DNA of 64,000 nucleotides. Origin: Lishizhenia tianjinensis. GTDB taxonomy: Bacteria > Bacteroidota > Bacteroidia > Flavobacteriales_D > Crocinitomicaceae. The notes under the pieces are model-generated. The model was given only the letters and a program-made list of their open reading frames with translations, was not told the origin of the DNA and made no database searches. Shown piece by piece: positions 25,887-35,894 of the stretch (its first letter is position 1; each line of letters begins with the position of its first letter). The position numbers and the translations under genes were made by a program. Where the stretch lies: positions 1-64,000 of the forward strand of contig CALQIX020000013.1 of assembly GCA_943330745.2 (NCBI GenBank). Reading direction: 5' to 3'.

Positions 25887-27236
25887 ATGCTTAGAATCAT
25901 TAATCAATGGAGTCACGGGTTTCTTGCTCTTGCATTTATTACCGTAGTATCTTTATCCAATGCTCAGGATGCAGCCAAAATCAAAGTAGATGGCGCTGGA
26001 TTATTTAAGGCTAAATGTGCAAGCTGTCACCAACCGCACAAGGATGGTACCGGACCTAAATTATTTAAAGCCCGCGACAAATGGTCGGCTGGAGGCGCAA
26101 AAGAAGGTTCTATTTATGCTTGGGTAAACAACTGGCAAAATGCCGCAGCAACTGATCCATACGCTATGCAGGTTTCTCAATCGAAACCAACAGCAATGTC
26201 TGCATTTCCTGAATTAAAAAAAGAAGAAATAGATGGTATTTTGGATTATGTTGATGCTCAACCAGAACCAAGTGCCGGAGGTAATGATAAATCCAAAGGT
26301 GGAGCTGTTGCAGGAGGAGAAGAAGAGGGTGAGTCGGAGGGTAACTCATGGACATGGATTTTATTAGGCGTCATATTTGTGACAGTTATTTTGGCTGTAG
26401 GCGGAGTTAGGCGTCAATTAAATTATGCTGTTAGAGAAAGTGAAGGAAAACCGGTAAAAGAGCATGAAACTTATTTTTCTGAATTAAAAACGGTTGCTTG
26501 GAAATATAGATTGCATGTAGGTCTCGCAACTCTTGTGGTTGTTATATCTGTAATCGTGGCATTGTTTCAAAGTTTGTTTACGATAGGTGTAACAGAAGCT
26601 TATCAGCCAAGTCAACCAATCAAATTTCCTCACAGCGTTCATGCAGGAGTTAATGGCATTGATTGTAAATACTGTCATAGTTCTGTGACTAAATCAAAAT
26701 CAGCAGGAATCCCTTCGGTCAATGTTTGTATGAATTGCCACAAACAAATTAACGGAGAAGGAAAACCTTATGCTGCAGAGATTAAAAAAATATATGCTGC
26801 AGCTGGTTTTGTTGATGGTGAGTATAAAAATCCTTCGAAACCGATTGTTTGGAACAAGGTTCATGTCTTACCTGACCATGTTTATTTTAATCACTCTCAA
26901 CACGTTGTTGTTGGTGGTATAGATTGTAAACAATGTCACGGTGATATGGCAAAAATGAAAGAGACTGCGAAAGTTCAACCAGTTGCTGAATTGAATAAAG
27001 TAGAGGGGAACATCAAATTATCGAAACCAACATTAACAATGGGTTGGTGTATTGAATGCCACGACAAAAAGGAAATTTCTAAAGGTCCATTGTCTGACAA
27101 AAAAGACGGATATTACAATGAAATTCACAGACGTTTATTAAATAATGACAAATCACTTTACCGTAAATACTTGAAAGATAACAAAGTTACTGTAAGTGAA
27201 TTAGGTGGTTGGGAGTGTGCAAAATGCCACTATTAA
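25887..27236 (+). CDS. actA: Alternative complex III subunit ActA, six-heme fusion form
   Basis: Multiheme cytochrome c subunit of the quinol:electron-acceptor oxidoreductase ACIII. Six CxxCH sites are visible: CASCH near residue 44 in a small N-terminal cytochrome c domain, then CKYCH, CMNCH, CKQCH, CIECH and CAKCH in the pentaheme part. After the signal peptide and the first heme domain comes an acidic Gly/Glu linker. Two membrane helices follow (WTWILLGVIFVTVILAVGGV and about 50 residues later GLATLVVVISVIVALFQSLF). The classical ActA pentaheme protein is shorter, so this is a fusion. ATG 25887 is preferred; an in-frame GTG at 25866 would add seven residues. First gene of the operon. Confidence 0.9.
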   Translation: MLRIINQWSHGFLALAFITVVSLSNAQDAAKIKVDGAGLFKAKCASCHQPHKDGTGPKLFKARDKWSAGGAKEGSIYAWVNNWQNAAATDPYAMQVSQSKPTAMSAFPELKKEEIDGILDYVDAQPEPSAGGNDKSKGGAVAGGEEEGESEGNSWTWILLGVIFVTVILAVGGVRRQLNYAVRESEGKPVKEHETYFSELKTVAWKYRLHVGLATLVVVISVIVALFQSLFTIGVTEAYQPSQPIKFPHSVHAGVNGIDCKYCHSSVTKSKSAGIPSVNVCMNCHKQINGEGKPYAAEIKKIYAAAGFVDGEYKNPSKPIVWNKVHVLPDHVYFNHSQHVVVGGIDCKQCHGDMAKMKETAKVQPVAELNKVEGNIKLSKPTLTMGWCIECHDKKEISKGPLSDKKDGYYNEIHRRLLNNDKSLYRKYLKDNKVTVSELGGWECAKCHY

Positions 27237-27267
27237 TAGAAGAAAAACAGCGTTCGTATAAAAAAGA

Positions 27268-30200
27268 ATGATGATGACAAGAAAATATTGGAAAGGTTTA
27301 GAAGAATTGAAAGAAACTCCAGAATTCTTAAAATCGAAAGAACAAGAGTTCCCTGCTGAGATGTCAGTTGAAGAGTTTTTAGGTGATGATAACTTAGCTG
27401 AAAAATCAACTGCTAGAAGAGACTTTTTAAAGTTTCTAGGTTTTTCTGTTGCAGCTGCAACGGTGGCGGCATGTGAAGCACCAGTTACTAAAGTGGTTCC
27501 TTATGTTAATAAACCAGAGCATGTTACTCCTGGAATGCCAACATGGTATGCGTCAACCTATTATGATGGTAATTCTTATTCTAGTATTTTAGTTAAAACT
27601 AGAGAGGCTCGACCAATTTACATCAAGGGAAATAGAGATTTTGGGATTACTCAAGGAGGTACAAATCCTCAGATAATTGCATCTGTACTTGGTTTATATG
27701 ATAGTTCCCGACTTCAGAAACCAACAATTTCAAAAGTTGCCAAATCTTGGTCAACAATTGATTCTTCTGTCTCAGCAGCATTAGGTTCTTCGAATAAGAC
27801 AGTTTTATTAACTGGAACTGTAATAAGCCCGTCACTTAAACTTGCAATTGCTTCTCTATCAGAGAAATTGGGTGAAGGAAAATTTGAACATATTCAATAT
27901 GACGCGGTTTCTTATCGTGCTATTCGATTAGCTAACCAGGAAAATTTCGGTCAAGCATTAATTCCGTCTTATGATTTCAGTAAAGCAAAAACAATAGTGT
28001 CTATTGGAGCTGATTTTCTTGGGACATGGCTAATGGGTAATTTATATCAAACTCAATACGGTATTACAAGAAATCCAGATAGTAAATGGATGTCAAAGCA
28101 TTTTCAGTTTGAATCTGTGATGTCTATTTCTGGAACAAATGCTGATTATAGAGGGATGATTAAACCTTCAGAGGAGGCAAATGTTTTATCTTATTTAATC
28201 AAAGCATTCGGTGGTTCTGTTTCACAATCTTCTGATTTGTCTAATCAAGCTAAATCAGTAGCTGATGAAGCAATTAAGTCATTAAAGACAACGCGTGGAG
28301 AATCATTGGTTGTAGCCGGATCTAATAATAAGTCTATTCAATTATTGGCAAATAAATTAAACAATTTACTTGGCGCATATGGTGTAACAATAGATTTGAC
28401 TAAGCCAGTTCATCTGTTTGATGGTGACGACGCTAAGGTTAATTCGTTAGTGAAAAATGTAATTGCCGGACAAGGTCCTGAAACATTAATATTGGCAGGT
28501 GTTAATCCGGTATATTCTTTACCGAATGGAAAGAAATTTGGTGATGCATTATCAAAAATTAAAAATACTATTGCCGTTACTTCTCACATGGATGAAACTG
28601 CATCTAAATGTCAAATTGTTTGTGCAGAAAGTCATTCGTTAGAAACATGGTCTGACTATAATCCGGTTGGATCTCATTTTTCCCTTGCGCAACCTACCAT
28701 ACGTCCACTTTTTGGAACATCTTCTTTATTGGAGAATGTGTTAGTTTGGGCAGGTTTAAAAAAACGTGTAACAAAAAATTCTACAGAGGCGTTCGATTAT
28801 ATTCAATCAAATTGGAAGTCTACTGTATTTGCTTCGAATGATGAAGAATCCAATTTCACGAATATGTGGAATATGGCAGTTCACAATAGTTGTATAGATA
28901 TTACAAGTTCAATTTCGACAGCTAAGGTTGAAGAAGTTGTCTCCAAAGAGAATCCATCAGCACCTGAGAAAGAAAGTGTGAAATCTGGCTCTCCGGTTCT
29001 TACATCTGGATTGAATGCTTTTAAAGAAGTGTCTATTCCAGTTGTGCCAAAAGCGTCGGGATTAGAAGTAGTTTTATATCAGAAAAATGCAATAGGAACA
29101 GGAGCGCATGCCAATAATCCTTGGTTACAAGAGCTTCCAGATGCAGTTACAAAAGTAACCTGGGATAACTATATTACCATGAATCCATCTGAATTGGATT
29201 CCTATAAGTTCGTTAAAACCTATGATCAGGAACATGGGTTAAGTGTTGCTAAAGTAACAGTTAACGGAAATACAGTTTCATTACCGGTTTATCCATTACC
29301 AGGTCAAACTCCGGGAACCATCGGAATTGCTATTGGATATGGTAGAGGTGCAAATGGTGAACAAATTGGAAAAGCGGCTTTTCAAACCAAAGAATATGGT
29401 GGACATGTAACAAATGAAAACGGAAGTCCTAAGTCTATTGGTGCGAATGTTTTCCCTTTTGTTTCAACCACATCTGGATTAATGGAGTTTAATACAGCCG
29501 GTAAAATAGAGTCGACTAATGAAACTTATTTGATAGCGGCAACTCAGATTCACCATACAGTTATGGCTAGACATTCAATTGTTCGTGAAACAACATTGGA
29601 TATTTATAAATCAAAATCTAAAGATGCTTACAATCCTGCTTTTTTATTACAGAAGTTGGATGAGAATGGCGAACACGTTGAAAAACCAGTTGGAGAATTC
29701 GATTTATGGAATAGTCATCCGGTTGAGCATATAGGTCACCGTTGGGGAATGACAGTAGATTTATCTTCTTGTATTGGTTGTGGTTCTTGTTTAGTAGCGT
29801 GTCAGGCAGAAAACAATGTACCTGTAGTTGGTAAGGATGAAGTGAGACGTGGTCGTGAAATGCATTGGCTTCGAATCGATCGTTATTTTTGTTCGGATGA
29901 AGAAGCTACAGTTGGAACTAGAAAAGATGATGATACATTTAGTTTTGATAAAGCGGAAAAAGCGTCGTTGAATCCTAAAGTGGTTCATATGCCTATGATG
30001 TGTCATCATTGTAATCATGCACCATGTGAAACGGTTTGTCCAGTTGCTGCAACAACTCATAGTAATGAGGGATTGAATCAAATGACTTATAATCGTTGTA
30101 TTGGTACTAGGTATTGTGCAAATAACTGTCCTTATAAAGTAAGAAGATTCAATTGGTTTAATTATCCATCATACAAGAAATTTACGGAAGTCAATCCGGC

Positions 30201-30612
30201 TCAAGATGATTTTGGTCGTATGGTATTAAATCCAGATGTTACTGTTCGCACCCGAGGAGTAATGGAAAAATGTTCTTTCTGTGTTCAGCGTATTCAAGCG
30301 ACAAAATTAGTTGCAAAAAAAGATGGTAGACCTGTAAAAGATATGGAATTCTCTTCAGCTTGTGCTGATGCTTGCCCTACGCATGCTATTCAAGTAGGAG
30401 ACTGGAATGATGTAAATTCATTTGTCCGAAAAAGTTCGTCAGATAAAAGAGCTTATCAAGCATTGGAAGAAATAGGTGTTAAACCAAATGTTTGGTATAA
30501 AGTAAAAGTACGTAATGAGAAAAACGAATTATTATCTGCTTTACAAAAAGATAGTAATCATGGTGCTTCTCATAGTACAGAAACAAAAGAGAGTAATAAA
30601 GGTCATCATTAA
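27268..30612 (+). CDS. actB: Alternative complex III subunit ActB, molybdopterin-like/FeS fusion
   Basis: 1114-aa periplasm-facing subunit. A twin-arginine signal (ARRDFLKFLGFS) begins near residue 49 and is followed by a Cys (VAACEAP), possibly lipidated. The large middle region resembles molybdopterin oxidoreductases but in ACIII binds no Mo cofactor. The C-terminal quarter holds four ferredoxin-type cysteine clusters: CIGCGSCLVAC, CHHCNHAPCETVC, CIGTRYCANNC and CSFCVQ with ACADAC. These are expected to carry three [4Fe-4S] and one [3Fe-4S] cluster. It ends in a His/Ser-rich tail. It lies 31 bp after actA. A Ser/Lys/Pro-rich linker sits near residue 560. Confidence 0.94.
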   Translation: MMMTRKYWKGLEELKETPEFLKSKEQEFPAEMSVEEFLGDDNLAEKSTARRDFLKFLGFSVAAATVAACEAPVTKVVPYVNKPEHVTPGMPTWYASTYYDGNSYSSILVKTREARPIYIKGNRDFGITQGGTNPQIIASVLGLYDSSRLQKPTISKVAKSWSTIDSSVSAALGSSNKTVLLTGTVISPSLKLAIASLSEKLGEGKFEHIQYDAVSYRAIRLANQENFGQALIPSYDFSKAKTIVSIGADFLGTWLMGNLYQTQYGITRNPDSKWMSKHFQFESVMSISGTNADYRGMIKPSEEANVLSYLIKAFGGSVSQSSDLSNQAKSVADEAIKSLKTTRGESLVVAGSNNKSIQLLANKLNNLLGAYGVTIDLTKPVHLFDGDDAKVNSLVKNVIAGQGPETLILAGVNPVYSLPNGKKFGDALSKIKNTIAVTSHMDETASKCQIVCAESHSLETWSDYNPVGSHFSLAQPTIRPLFGTSSLLENVLVWAGLKKRVTKNSTEAFDYIQSNWKSTVFASNDEESNFTNMWNMAVHNSCIDITSSISTAKVEEVVSKENPSAPEKESVKSGSPVLTSGLNAFKEVSIPVVPKASGLEVVLYQKNAIGTGAHANNPWLQELPDAVTKVTWDNYITMNPSELDSYKFVKTYDQEHGLSVAKVTVNGNTVSLPVYPLPGQTPGTIGIAIGYGRGANGEQIGKAAFQTKEYGGHVTNENGSPKSIGANVFPFVSTTSGLMEFNTAGKIESTNETYLIAATQIHHTVMARHSIVRETTLDIYKSKSKDAYNPAFLLQKLDENGEHVEKPVGEFDLWNSHPVEHIGHRWGMTVDLSSCIGCGSCLVACQAENNVPVVGKDEVRRGREMHWLRIDRYFCSDEEATVGTRKDDDTFSFDKAEKASLNPKVVHMPMMCHHCNHAPCETVCPVAATTHSNEGLNQMTYNRCIGTRYCANNCPYKVRRFNWFNYPSYKKFTEVNPAQDDFGRMVLNPDVTVRTRGVMEKCSFCVQRIQATKLVAKKDGRPVKDMEFSSACADACPTHAIQVGDWNDVNSFVRKSSSDKRAYQALEEIGVKPNVWYKVKVRNEKNELLSALQKDSNHGASHSTETKESNKGHH

Positions 30613-30629
30613 TTGATAAATTAAAAGAA

Positions 30630-32018
30630 ATGCATAAAGAAGCAGCAATTAGAGAACCCCTCATTTTAGGTCACAAAACTTATCATGATATCACGGAGGA
30701 TGTTTGTCGACCAATTGAAGATAAAGCACCTAAAATGTGGTATATTCTTTTTGGAATAGCATTAATTATTGGTGTTTATGGTGTCGGTTGTATTGTTTAC
30801 CTTCTTGGTACTGGTGTTGGGGTATGGGGATTAAATAAAACCATTGGATGGGCATGGGATATCACCAACTTCGTATGGTGGGTTGGAATTGGACATGCAG
30901 GTACGTTGATTTCAGCAGTTTTATTATTGTTTAGGCAAAAATGGAGAATGGCGATTAATCGTTCAGCAGAAGCAATGACAATTTTTGCTGTATTTATGGC
31001 TGGTTTGTTTCCATTGATTCACATGGGAAGGTTGTGGGTAGGATATTGGACTTTACCTTTGCCAAACCAGTTTGGTTCATTGTGGGTGAACTTTAATTCT
31101 CCTCTACTTTGGGACGTTTTTGCTATTTCGACATATTTATCAGTTTCTTTAATTTTTTGGTATATTGGCTTAATTCCTGATTTTGCTACTATTAGAGATC
31201 GTGCAAAAAAACCAATTTCGAAAAAAATGTATTCTATTCTTTCCTTTGGTTGGTCTGGTAGAGCAAAGCATTGGAACCGATTTGAATTAGTATCATTAGT
31301 TTTAGCAGGTTTAGCTACTCCATTGGTATTCTCGGTTCACTCAATTGTATCCTTTGATTTTGCAACATCAATTATTCCTGGTTGGCATACGACAATTTTC
31401 CCTCCTTATTTTGTTGCCGGAGCAGTATTTTCTGGATTTGCAATGGTACAAACGCTTATGTTGATTATGAGAAAAGCGATGGGGTTGGAAGCATATATCC
31501 ATACTAAGCATGTAGAATACATGAACATCGTGATAATGGTAACAGGATCAATTGTTGGAACTGCTTACATTACCGAATTATTTATATCATGGTATTCTGG
31601 AGTAGAATATGAATCTTATGCATTCATAAATAGAGCTACTGGTCCATATTGGTGGGCATATTGGTCTATGATGACGTGTAATGTTATTTCTCCTCAATTA
31701 ATGTGGTTTAGAAAATTAAGAAGAAGTTTATTGTTTACTTTTTTCATTTCTATCATAGTGAACATCGGTATGTGGTTTGAACGATATGTTATCATTGTTA
31801 CGTCATTACATCGTGATTATTTACCATCCGCATGGAGTATGCATTATCCAAGTCACATTGATATAGGTATTTATGTAGGTACAATCGGACTTTTCTTTGT
31901 GTTTTTCTTATTGTTTGCTCGCTTTTTTCCTGTATTAGCATTGAACGAAGTAAAAACGATTTTAAAATCTTCTGGTGAGTCCTATAAAAATAGTCCAGAA
32001 ACAGAACACGCACATTAA
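30630..32018 (+). CDS. actC: Alternative complex III subunit ActC, NrfD-like quinol subunit
   Basis: Integral membrane protein of 462 aa with about ten helices, NrfD/PsrC family. It is the quinol-oxidising membrane subunit of ACIII. Conserved stretches include NFVWWVGIGHAGTLISAVLLL, FPLIHMGRLW and PLVFSVHSIVSFDFATSIIPGWHTTIFPPYF (given here only as landmarks). The N-terminus is cytoplasmic, with ITEDVCRPIE. It follows actB by 17 bp. The C-terminus is hydrophilic with His residues. Confidence 0.94.
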   Translation: MHKEAAIREPLILGHKTYHDITEDVCRPIEDKAPKMWYILFGIALIIGVYGVGCIVYLLGTGVGVWGLNKTIGWAWDITNFVWWVGIGHAGTLISAVLLLFRQKWRMAINRSAEAMTIFAVFMAGLFPLIHMGRLWVGYWTLPLPNQFGSLWVNFNSPLLWDVFAISTYLSVSLIFWYIGLIPDFATIRDRAKKPISKKMYSILSFGWSGRAKHWNRFELVSLVLAGLATPLVFSVHSIVSFDFATSIIPGWHTTIFPPYFVAGAVFSGFAMVQTLMLIMRKAMGLEAYIHTKHVEYMNIVIMVTGSIVGTAYITELFISWYSGVEYESYAFINRATGPYWWAYWSMMTCNVISPQLMWFRKLRRSLLFTFFISIIVNIGMWFERYVIIVTSLHRDYLPSAWSMHYPSHIDIGIYVGTIGLFFVFFLLFARFFPVLALNEVKTILKSSGESYKNSPETEHAH

Positions 32019-32040
32019 TAATTGAACTAAACACATTGTA

Positions 32041-32574
32041 ATGTCAGATAAAGTAATTTTCGCCACATACACCGATGAAGAAGTATTGAAAGACGGTGCT
32101 AAGAAATTGGTTTCAAAAGGAATCAAAATAAATGAAGTTTTTTCACCTTTTCCAATACATGGAATTGATCCTATTATTGGAATTAAAAACACACGTTTAG
32201 GTATAATGGCTTTTTTGTATGGTCTTACTGGACTAACATTAGCAACCGTTGGAATGAGGTTCATGATGATCGTAGATTGGCCTATGAATATAGGAGGGAA
32301 GCCAAATTTTTCATATCTGGAAAATATTTTATCCTTTATACCTATCACGTTCGAATTTACTGTACTTTGTGCAGCTCACGGTATGGCTATAACGTATTTA
32401 TTAAGAAATAAAACTTTACCTGGAATGCCTGCTCAAAACCCATATCCAAGTACCACTGATGATCGCTTTGTAATCGAAATTCGAGTTTCAGAGAACGGAA
32501 ATTATACATCAGAAGATATTCAAAATTTGGTGAAGGAAACTGGAATTGAAGGATTCGAAGAAAAGGAATGTTAA
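32041..32574 (+). CDS. actD: Alternative complex III subunit ActD (DUF3341)
   Basis: 177 aa, the DUF3341 subunit of ACIII. The N-terminal soluble part (ATYTDEEVLKDGAKKL, VFSPFPIHGID) precedes two membrane helices (LGIMAFLYGLTGLTLATVGM and ITFEFTVLCAAHGMAITYLL). A soluble C-terminal tail follows with DDRFVIEIRV. It anchors the peripheral subunits to the membrane. Position between actC and actE is the canonical order. Confidence 0.93.
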   Translation: MSDKVIFATYTDEEVLKDGAKKLVSKGIKINEVFSPFPIHGIDPIIGIKNTRLGIMAFLYGLTGLTLATVGMRFMMIVDWPMNIGGKPNFSYLENILSFIPITFEFTVLCAAHGMAITYLLRNKTLPGMPAQNPYPSTTDDRFVIEIRVSENGNYTSEDIQNLVKETGIEGFEEKEC

Positions 32575-32603
32575 GAATTATAACCCGATAAAGGTAATAA
32601 GCA

Positions 32604-33362
32604 ATGAAAATTAGATTGATAAAATTAGTAGGTATAGCAACAGTAGCCGTTATATCTATAATGGTTACGAGCTGTGTTTCAAATAGTGATAGTGCTGGTT
32701 TGGAATATATGCCAGATATGTATCGTTCACCCGCAATAGAATCCTATGTTGATTACGGTGAAATTAGAGGTAAGCAATACGGTAGGTTAAAAAATCAACT
32801 TTCTGCAAAAACACCTCCATTGGGTACAATTCCTTATTATGGGAATAATGCTGAAGATGTTTCTCTTATGCTTCCTTATTTCAGAAATCCAGGTGCTGAA
32901 TTTTGGTCAACACATGGATTAAGAGATTTTAAGTTTTCAGCAAATAATGAATACGAATTAGCAAAAGAAGACGTGATTAATCCTTATACAATGACGGCTC
33001 AAAATGCTTCAAAAATTTTGAAAGAAGGTAAAGAAATATACTCTTCGAAATGTATGCATTGTCATGGAGAGAAGGGCGATGGTAATGGTCAAATGTCAAT
33101 AAATAAAACATTTGATGGGGTGCCTAATTACGCAGATCGAGCTTCTATTTCTAATGGGCAAATGTTTTATTCTATATATTATGGTAAAGGTTCAATGGGA
33201 GCACATGGTTCAATGTTGGATAAAAAAGAAATCTGGACGGTTGTTCATTACATCCGTAATTTGGTAGACAAAAATTACGGGAAAGTTGAAAACGGAAAAT
33301 TGGTTTCATCCTCTATGGATAAATCTAAAGATTCTGTTGTAGTTAAAACTATAAATAAATAA
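32604..33362 (+). CDS. actE: Alternative complex III subunit ActE, monoheme cytochrome c lipoprotein
   Basis: 252 aa. The signal peptide ends in VTSC (Cys24), a lipoprotein signal. A single CMHCH heme site at about residue 150 sits in a cytochrome c domain whose later SMGAHGSML segment may hold the axial Met. It passes electrons from ActA towards the oxidase. It precedes actF by 3 bp. With ActA this makes seven CxxCH sites in the operon. Confidence 0.92.
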   Translation: MKIRLIKLVGIATVAVISIMVTSCVSNSDSAGLEYMPDMYRSPAIESYVDYGEIRGKQYGRLKNQLSAKTPPLGTIPYYGNNAEDVSLMLPYFRNPGAEFWSTHGLRDFKFSANNEYELAKEDVINPYTMTAQNASKILKEGKEIYSSKCMHCHGEKGDGNGQMSINKTFDGVPNYADRASISNGQMFYSIYYGKGSMGAHGSMLDKKEIWTVVHYIRNLVDKNYGKVENGKLVSSSMDKSKDSVVVKTINK

Positions 33363-33365
33363 GAA

Positions 33366-34574
33366 ATGAGTATGGAATTTACAATACCTGCAAGAGCTAA
33401 GAAAATTACGTTGTCTCTTATAGTAGTAGGTGCGGCATTGGCAGCAGTTGGAGTTGCAACTAATTATGAGGATCATCAATTCACTACTCGACTTTTGACA
33501 AATGGGTTAATAAATGCATTTTTCTTTTTTGCCATTGCACTAGGTGCATTATTCTTTCTTGCTTTGCAATATGCAACTGAAACGGGGTGGTATGCATCTG
33601 TGAAAAGGGTAATAGAGGGAATAGCTGGTGTTCTACCCTATGGAATGGGATTGTTGGCGGTTATTTTGTTAATCATTACATTGATGGATGGTGCTCATAT
33701 ATACATTTGGATGGATCCTGAAACAACGAATCCCGCATCTCATCATTTTGATGACATCATTGAGGGAAAGAAGGCATATTTAAACAAAGGTTTCTTTTGG
33801 ATTAGAACTATAGCTTATCTAGTAACTTATTATGTTTTCTGGAATGGATTTAGAAAAAGATCTTTAGAAGAAGATAGAATTGGAGGAACCAATTTACATT
33901 TTAAAAATTATAGAAAAGGTGCAACGTTTTTAGTTTTCTTTGCTGTGTTTAGTTCAACATCTGCTTGGGACTGGATTATGTCAATTGATGTACATTGGTT
34001 TTCAACACTTTTTGGATGGTATACATTCGCTGGAATGTGGTGCTCTGCTATGGTTGTGATTGTTTTAACGACTATTTACCTTAAAAAATTGGGTTATTTG
34101 GAAAGAGTCAATGATTCTCACATTCATGATATAGGAAAATGGACTTTCGCAACGTCATTTTTATGGTCCTATTTATTCTTTTCTCAATTTATGTTGATTT
34201 GGTATGCGAATATTGGTGAGGAGGTGACCTATTATCAAATAAGAATGGAAAGCTTCAAGGTGTTATACTTTTCAATGTTCTTAATCAATTTTGCGTTTCC
34301 AATGTTGATTTTAATGTCTCGTGATGCAAAAAGAAATTATGGAGTTTTAACTTTTGTGGGGGTTGTAATATTAATGGGTCATTGGACAGATGTTTACTTG
34401 ATGATTTCAGCAGGATCTCTAGGACCTAAAGCATCAATAGGTTTCCTTGAAATTGGTTTAGCATTGGTTTGTGTCGGGTTATTTATTCGAATTTTATTGA
34501 ATAACTTAACCAAGGCTCCTTTAATGCCGGTTAATCACCCCTTCTTGGATGAGAGTGTACACCATGAAATTTAA
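33366..34574 (+). CDS. actF: Alternative complex III subunit ActF, second NrfD-like membrane subunit
   Basis: 402-aa integral membrane protein with about ten helices, the second NrfD-related subunit of ACIII. Landmarks are FWIRTIAYLVTYYVFW, STSAWDWIMSIDVHWFSTLFGWYTFAG and FLWSYLFFSQFMLIWYANIGEE. It does not pump in the established model but stabilises the core. It ends 23 bp before the oxidase subunit II gene, which supports a shared transcript and the known ACIII-oxidase supercomplex. Confidence 0.93.
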   Translation: MSMEFTIPARAKKITLSLIVVGAALAAVGVATNYEDHQFTTRLLTNGLINAFFFFAIALGALFFLALQYATETGWYASVKRVIEGIAGVLPYGMGLLAVILLIITLMDGAHIYIWMDPETTNPASHHFDDIIEGKKAYLNKGFFWIRTIAYLVTYYVFWNGFRKRSLEEDRIGGTNLHFKNYRKGATFLVFFAVFSSTSAWDWIMSIDVHWFSTLFGWYTFAGMWCSAMVVIVLTTIYLKKLGYLERVNDSHIHDIGKWTFATSFLWSYLFFSQFMLIWYANIGEEVTYYQIRMESFKVLYFSMFLINFAFPMLILMSRDAKRNYGVLTFVGVVILMGHWTDVYLMISAGSLGPKASIGFLEIGLALVCVGLFIRILLNNLTKAPLMPVNHPFLDESVHHEI

Positions 34575-34597
34575 TTAAACAGAAATAAACAGATACA

Positions 34598-35878
34598 ATG
34601 GAAAGTAAATTAATCATATTACTAGTAGTAATAATTGCGGCAATTGCAATTGCGCAATTGGTTAGAGTGTATGAACTATCCTCAAAATTAAGAGGCAAAA
34701 ATGAACATGAGATAAGTGATAAGGATAATAATTTCAATGCTTTATTGTTGTTGATTTTTATGTTTGTTCAATTTTTTGGTTTTATATATTTGATGTTAGA
34801 ATATGGATGGACAGGACGAGGTGAAGCAGCAAGTGTTGAAGGTAAAGAAACGGATTGGTTACTAAATCTGAATTTTATTATTGTAATTGCGATGTTCTTC
34901 TTTACAAATGCGCTTTTGTTTTATTTCTCTTATAAATATGTTAGAAAGCCGGGAGTTAAAGCTTTTTATTATCCACATAATAATAAATTGGAAATGTTGT
35001 GGACAGTTGTTCCTGCATGTGTATTGGCAGTAATTATCATTTTAGGTTTGAAATCATGGAATGATATAACATCAGTTTCTGGAAATGATGCAAAAGTTGT
35101 GGAATTATATTCGAAACAATTTGAATGGACAGCTAGATATGCAGGTAAAAATAACAGATTGGGTAAATTTGATTACAAACTAACTTCGGATAATAATGAA
35201 TTGGGATTGGTTACGAAGAATACAATTGATACTGCCATCTTCCACATGTTGAAAGGTGTGACGGGAATAGAATCAATTCAAGCTAAGCTTAATAACCCAT
35301 CTATTATTTTAAGTGATTCAATACAAAATGTCTTGGAGAAAGAGTTGTCCTCTAAAGAGCGTTTGATTCGATTGCTATATCAAATGAAGGAAAACCATGA
35401 TTCGAAATTAGATAATGATGCTTGGGATGATTTTATTCAAAAGGATACACTTTATCTATGTGTCAATCAACTGTATGAATTTAAATTTAGAGCAAAGGAT
35501 GTATTGCATTCAGCCTACTTTCCACATTTTAGGGCTCAGATGAATACTGTGCCTGGTTTAACTACACGTTTTAAATTCACCCCAGATATTACAACGAAGG
35601 ACATGAAGATTAAAAAGAAAGATGAAAATTTCAACTATATCTTAATGTGTAATAAAATTTGTGGAGGTGCACATTATAATATGAAAATGATTGTAGTTGT
35701 TTTGTCTAAAGCTGAATACGTCGCATGGGAGAATAAAAAAATGAAAGAGACATTTAAAGACAAGTATTTTCCAGTTGTTTCCCCTGCTAAGTCACCTAAT
35801 CCAACCCCAGCGGACTCAACAGTGGTAGATTCAAGTGCCGTTTTACCGGAAAAAAAAGACTCAAACAAAAAGGTTTAA
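34598..35878 (+). CDS. Cytochrome c oxidase subunit II with insertion
   Basis: CuA-bearing subunit of the aa3-type oxidase, 426 aa, longer than usual. Two to three N-terminal membrane helices are followed by a cupredoxin domain. The CuA ligands are visible in VLHSAYFPH and CNKICGGAHYNMKM (C-x3-C-x3-H-x2-M). Between the EWTARYAG strand and the RAKDVLHS strand lies an extra charged helical segment of about 60-80 residues (about 215-280) absent from minimal subunit II. The C-terminus is Pro/Ser/Val/Lys-rich. It is located directly between actF and the subunit I gene. Confidence 0.92.
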   Translation: MESKLIILLVVIIAAIAIAQLVRVYELSSKLRGKNEHEISDKDNNFNALLLLIFMFVQFFGFIYLMLEYGWTGRGEAASVEGKETDWLLNLNFIIVIAMFFFTNALLFYFSYKYVRKPGVKAFYYPHNNKLEMLWTVVPACVLAVIIILGLKSWNDITSVSGNDAKVVELYSKQFEWTARYAGKNNRLGKFDYKLTSDNNELGLVTKNTIDTAIFHMLKGVTGIESIQAKLNNPSIILSDSIQNVLEKELSSKERLIRLLYQMKENHDSKLDNDAWDDFIQKDTLYLCVNQLYEFKFRAKDVLHSAYFPHFRAQMNTVPGLTTRFKFTPDITTKDMKIKKKDENFNYILMCNKICGGAHYNMKMIVVVLSKAEYVAWENKKMKETFKDKYFPVVSPAKSPNPTPADSTVVDSSAVLPEKKDSNKKV

Positions 35879-35894
35879 TTAAATACGTAAGAAT

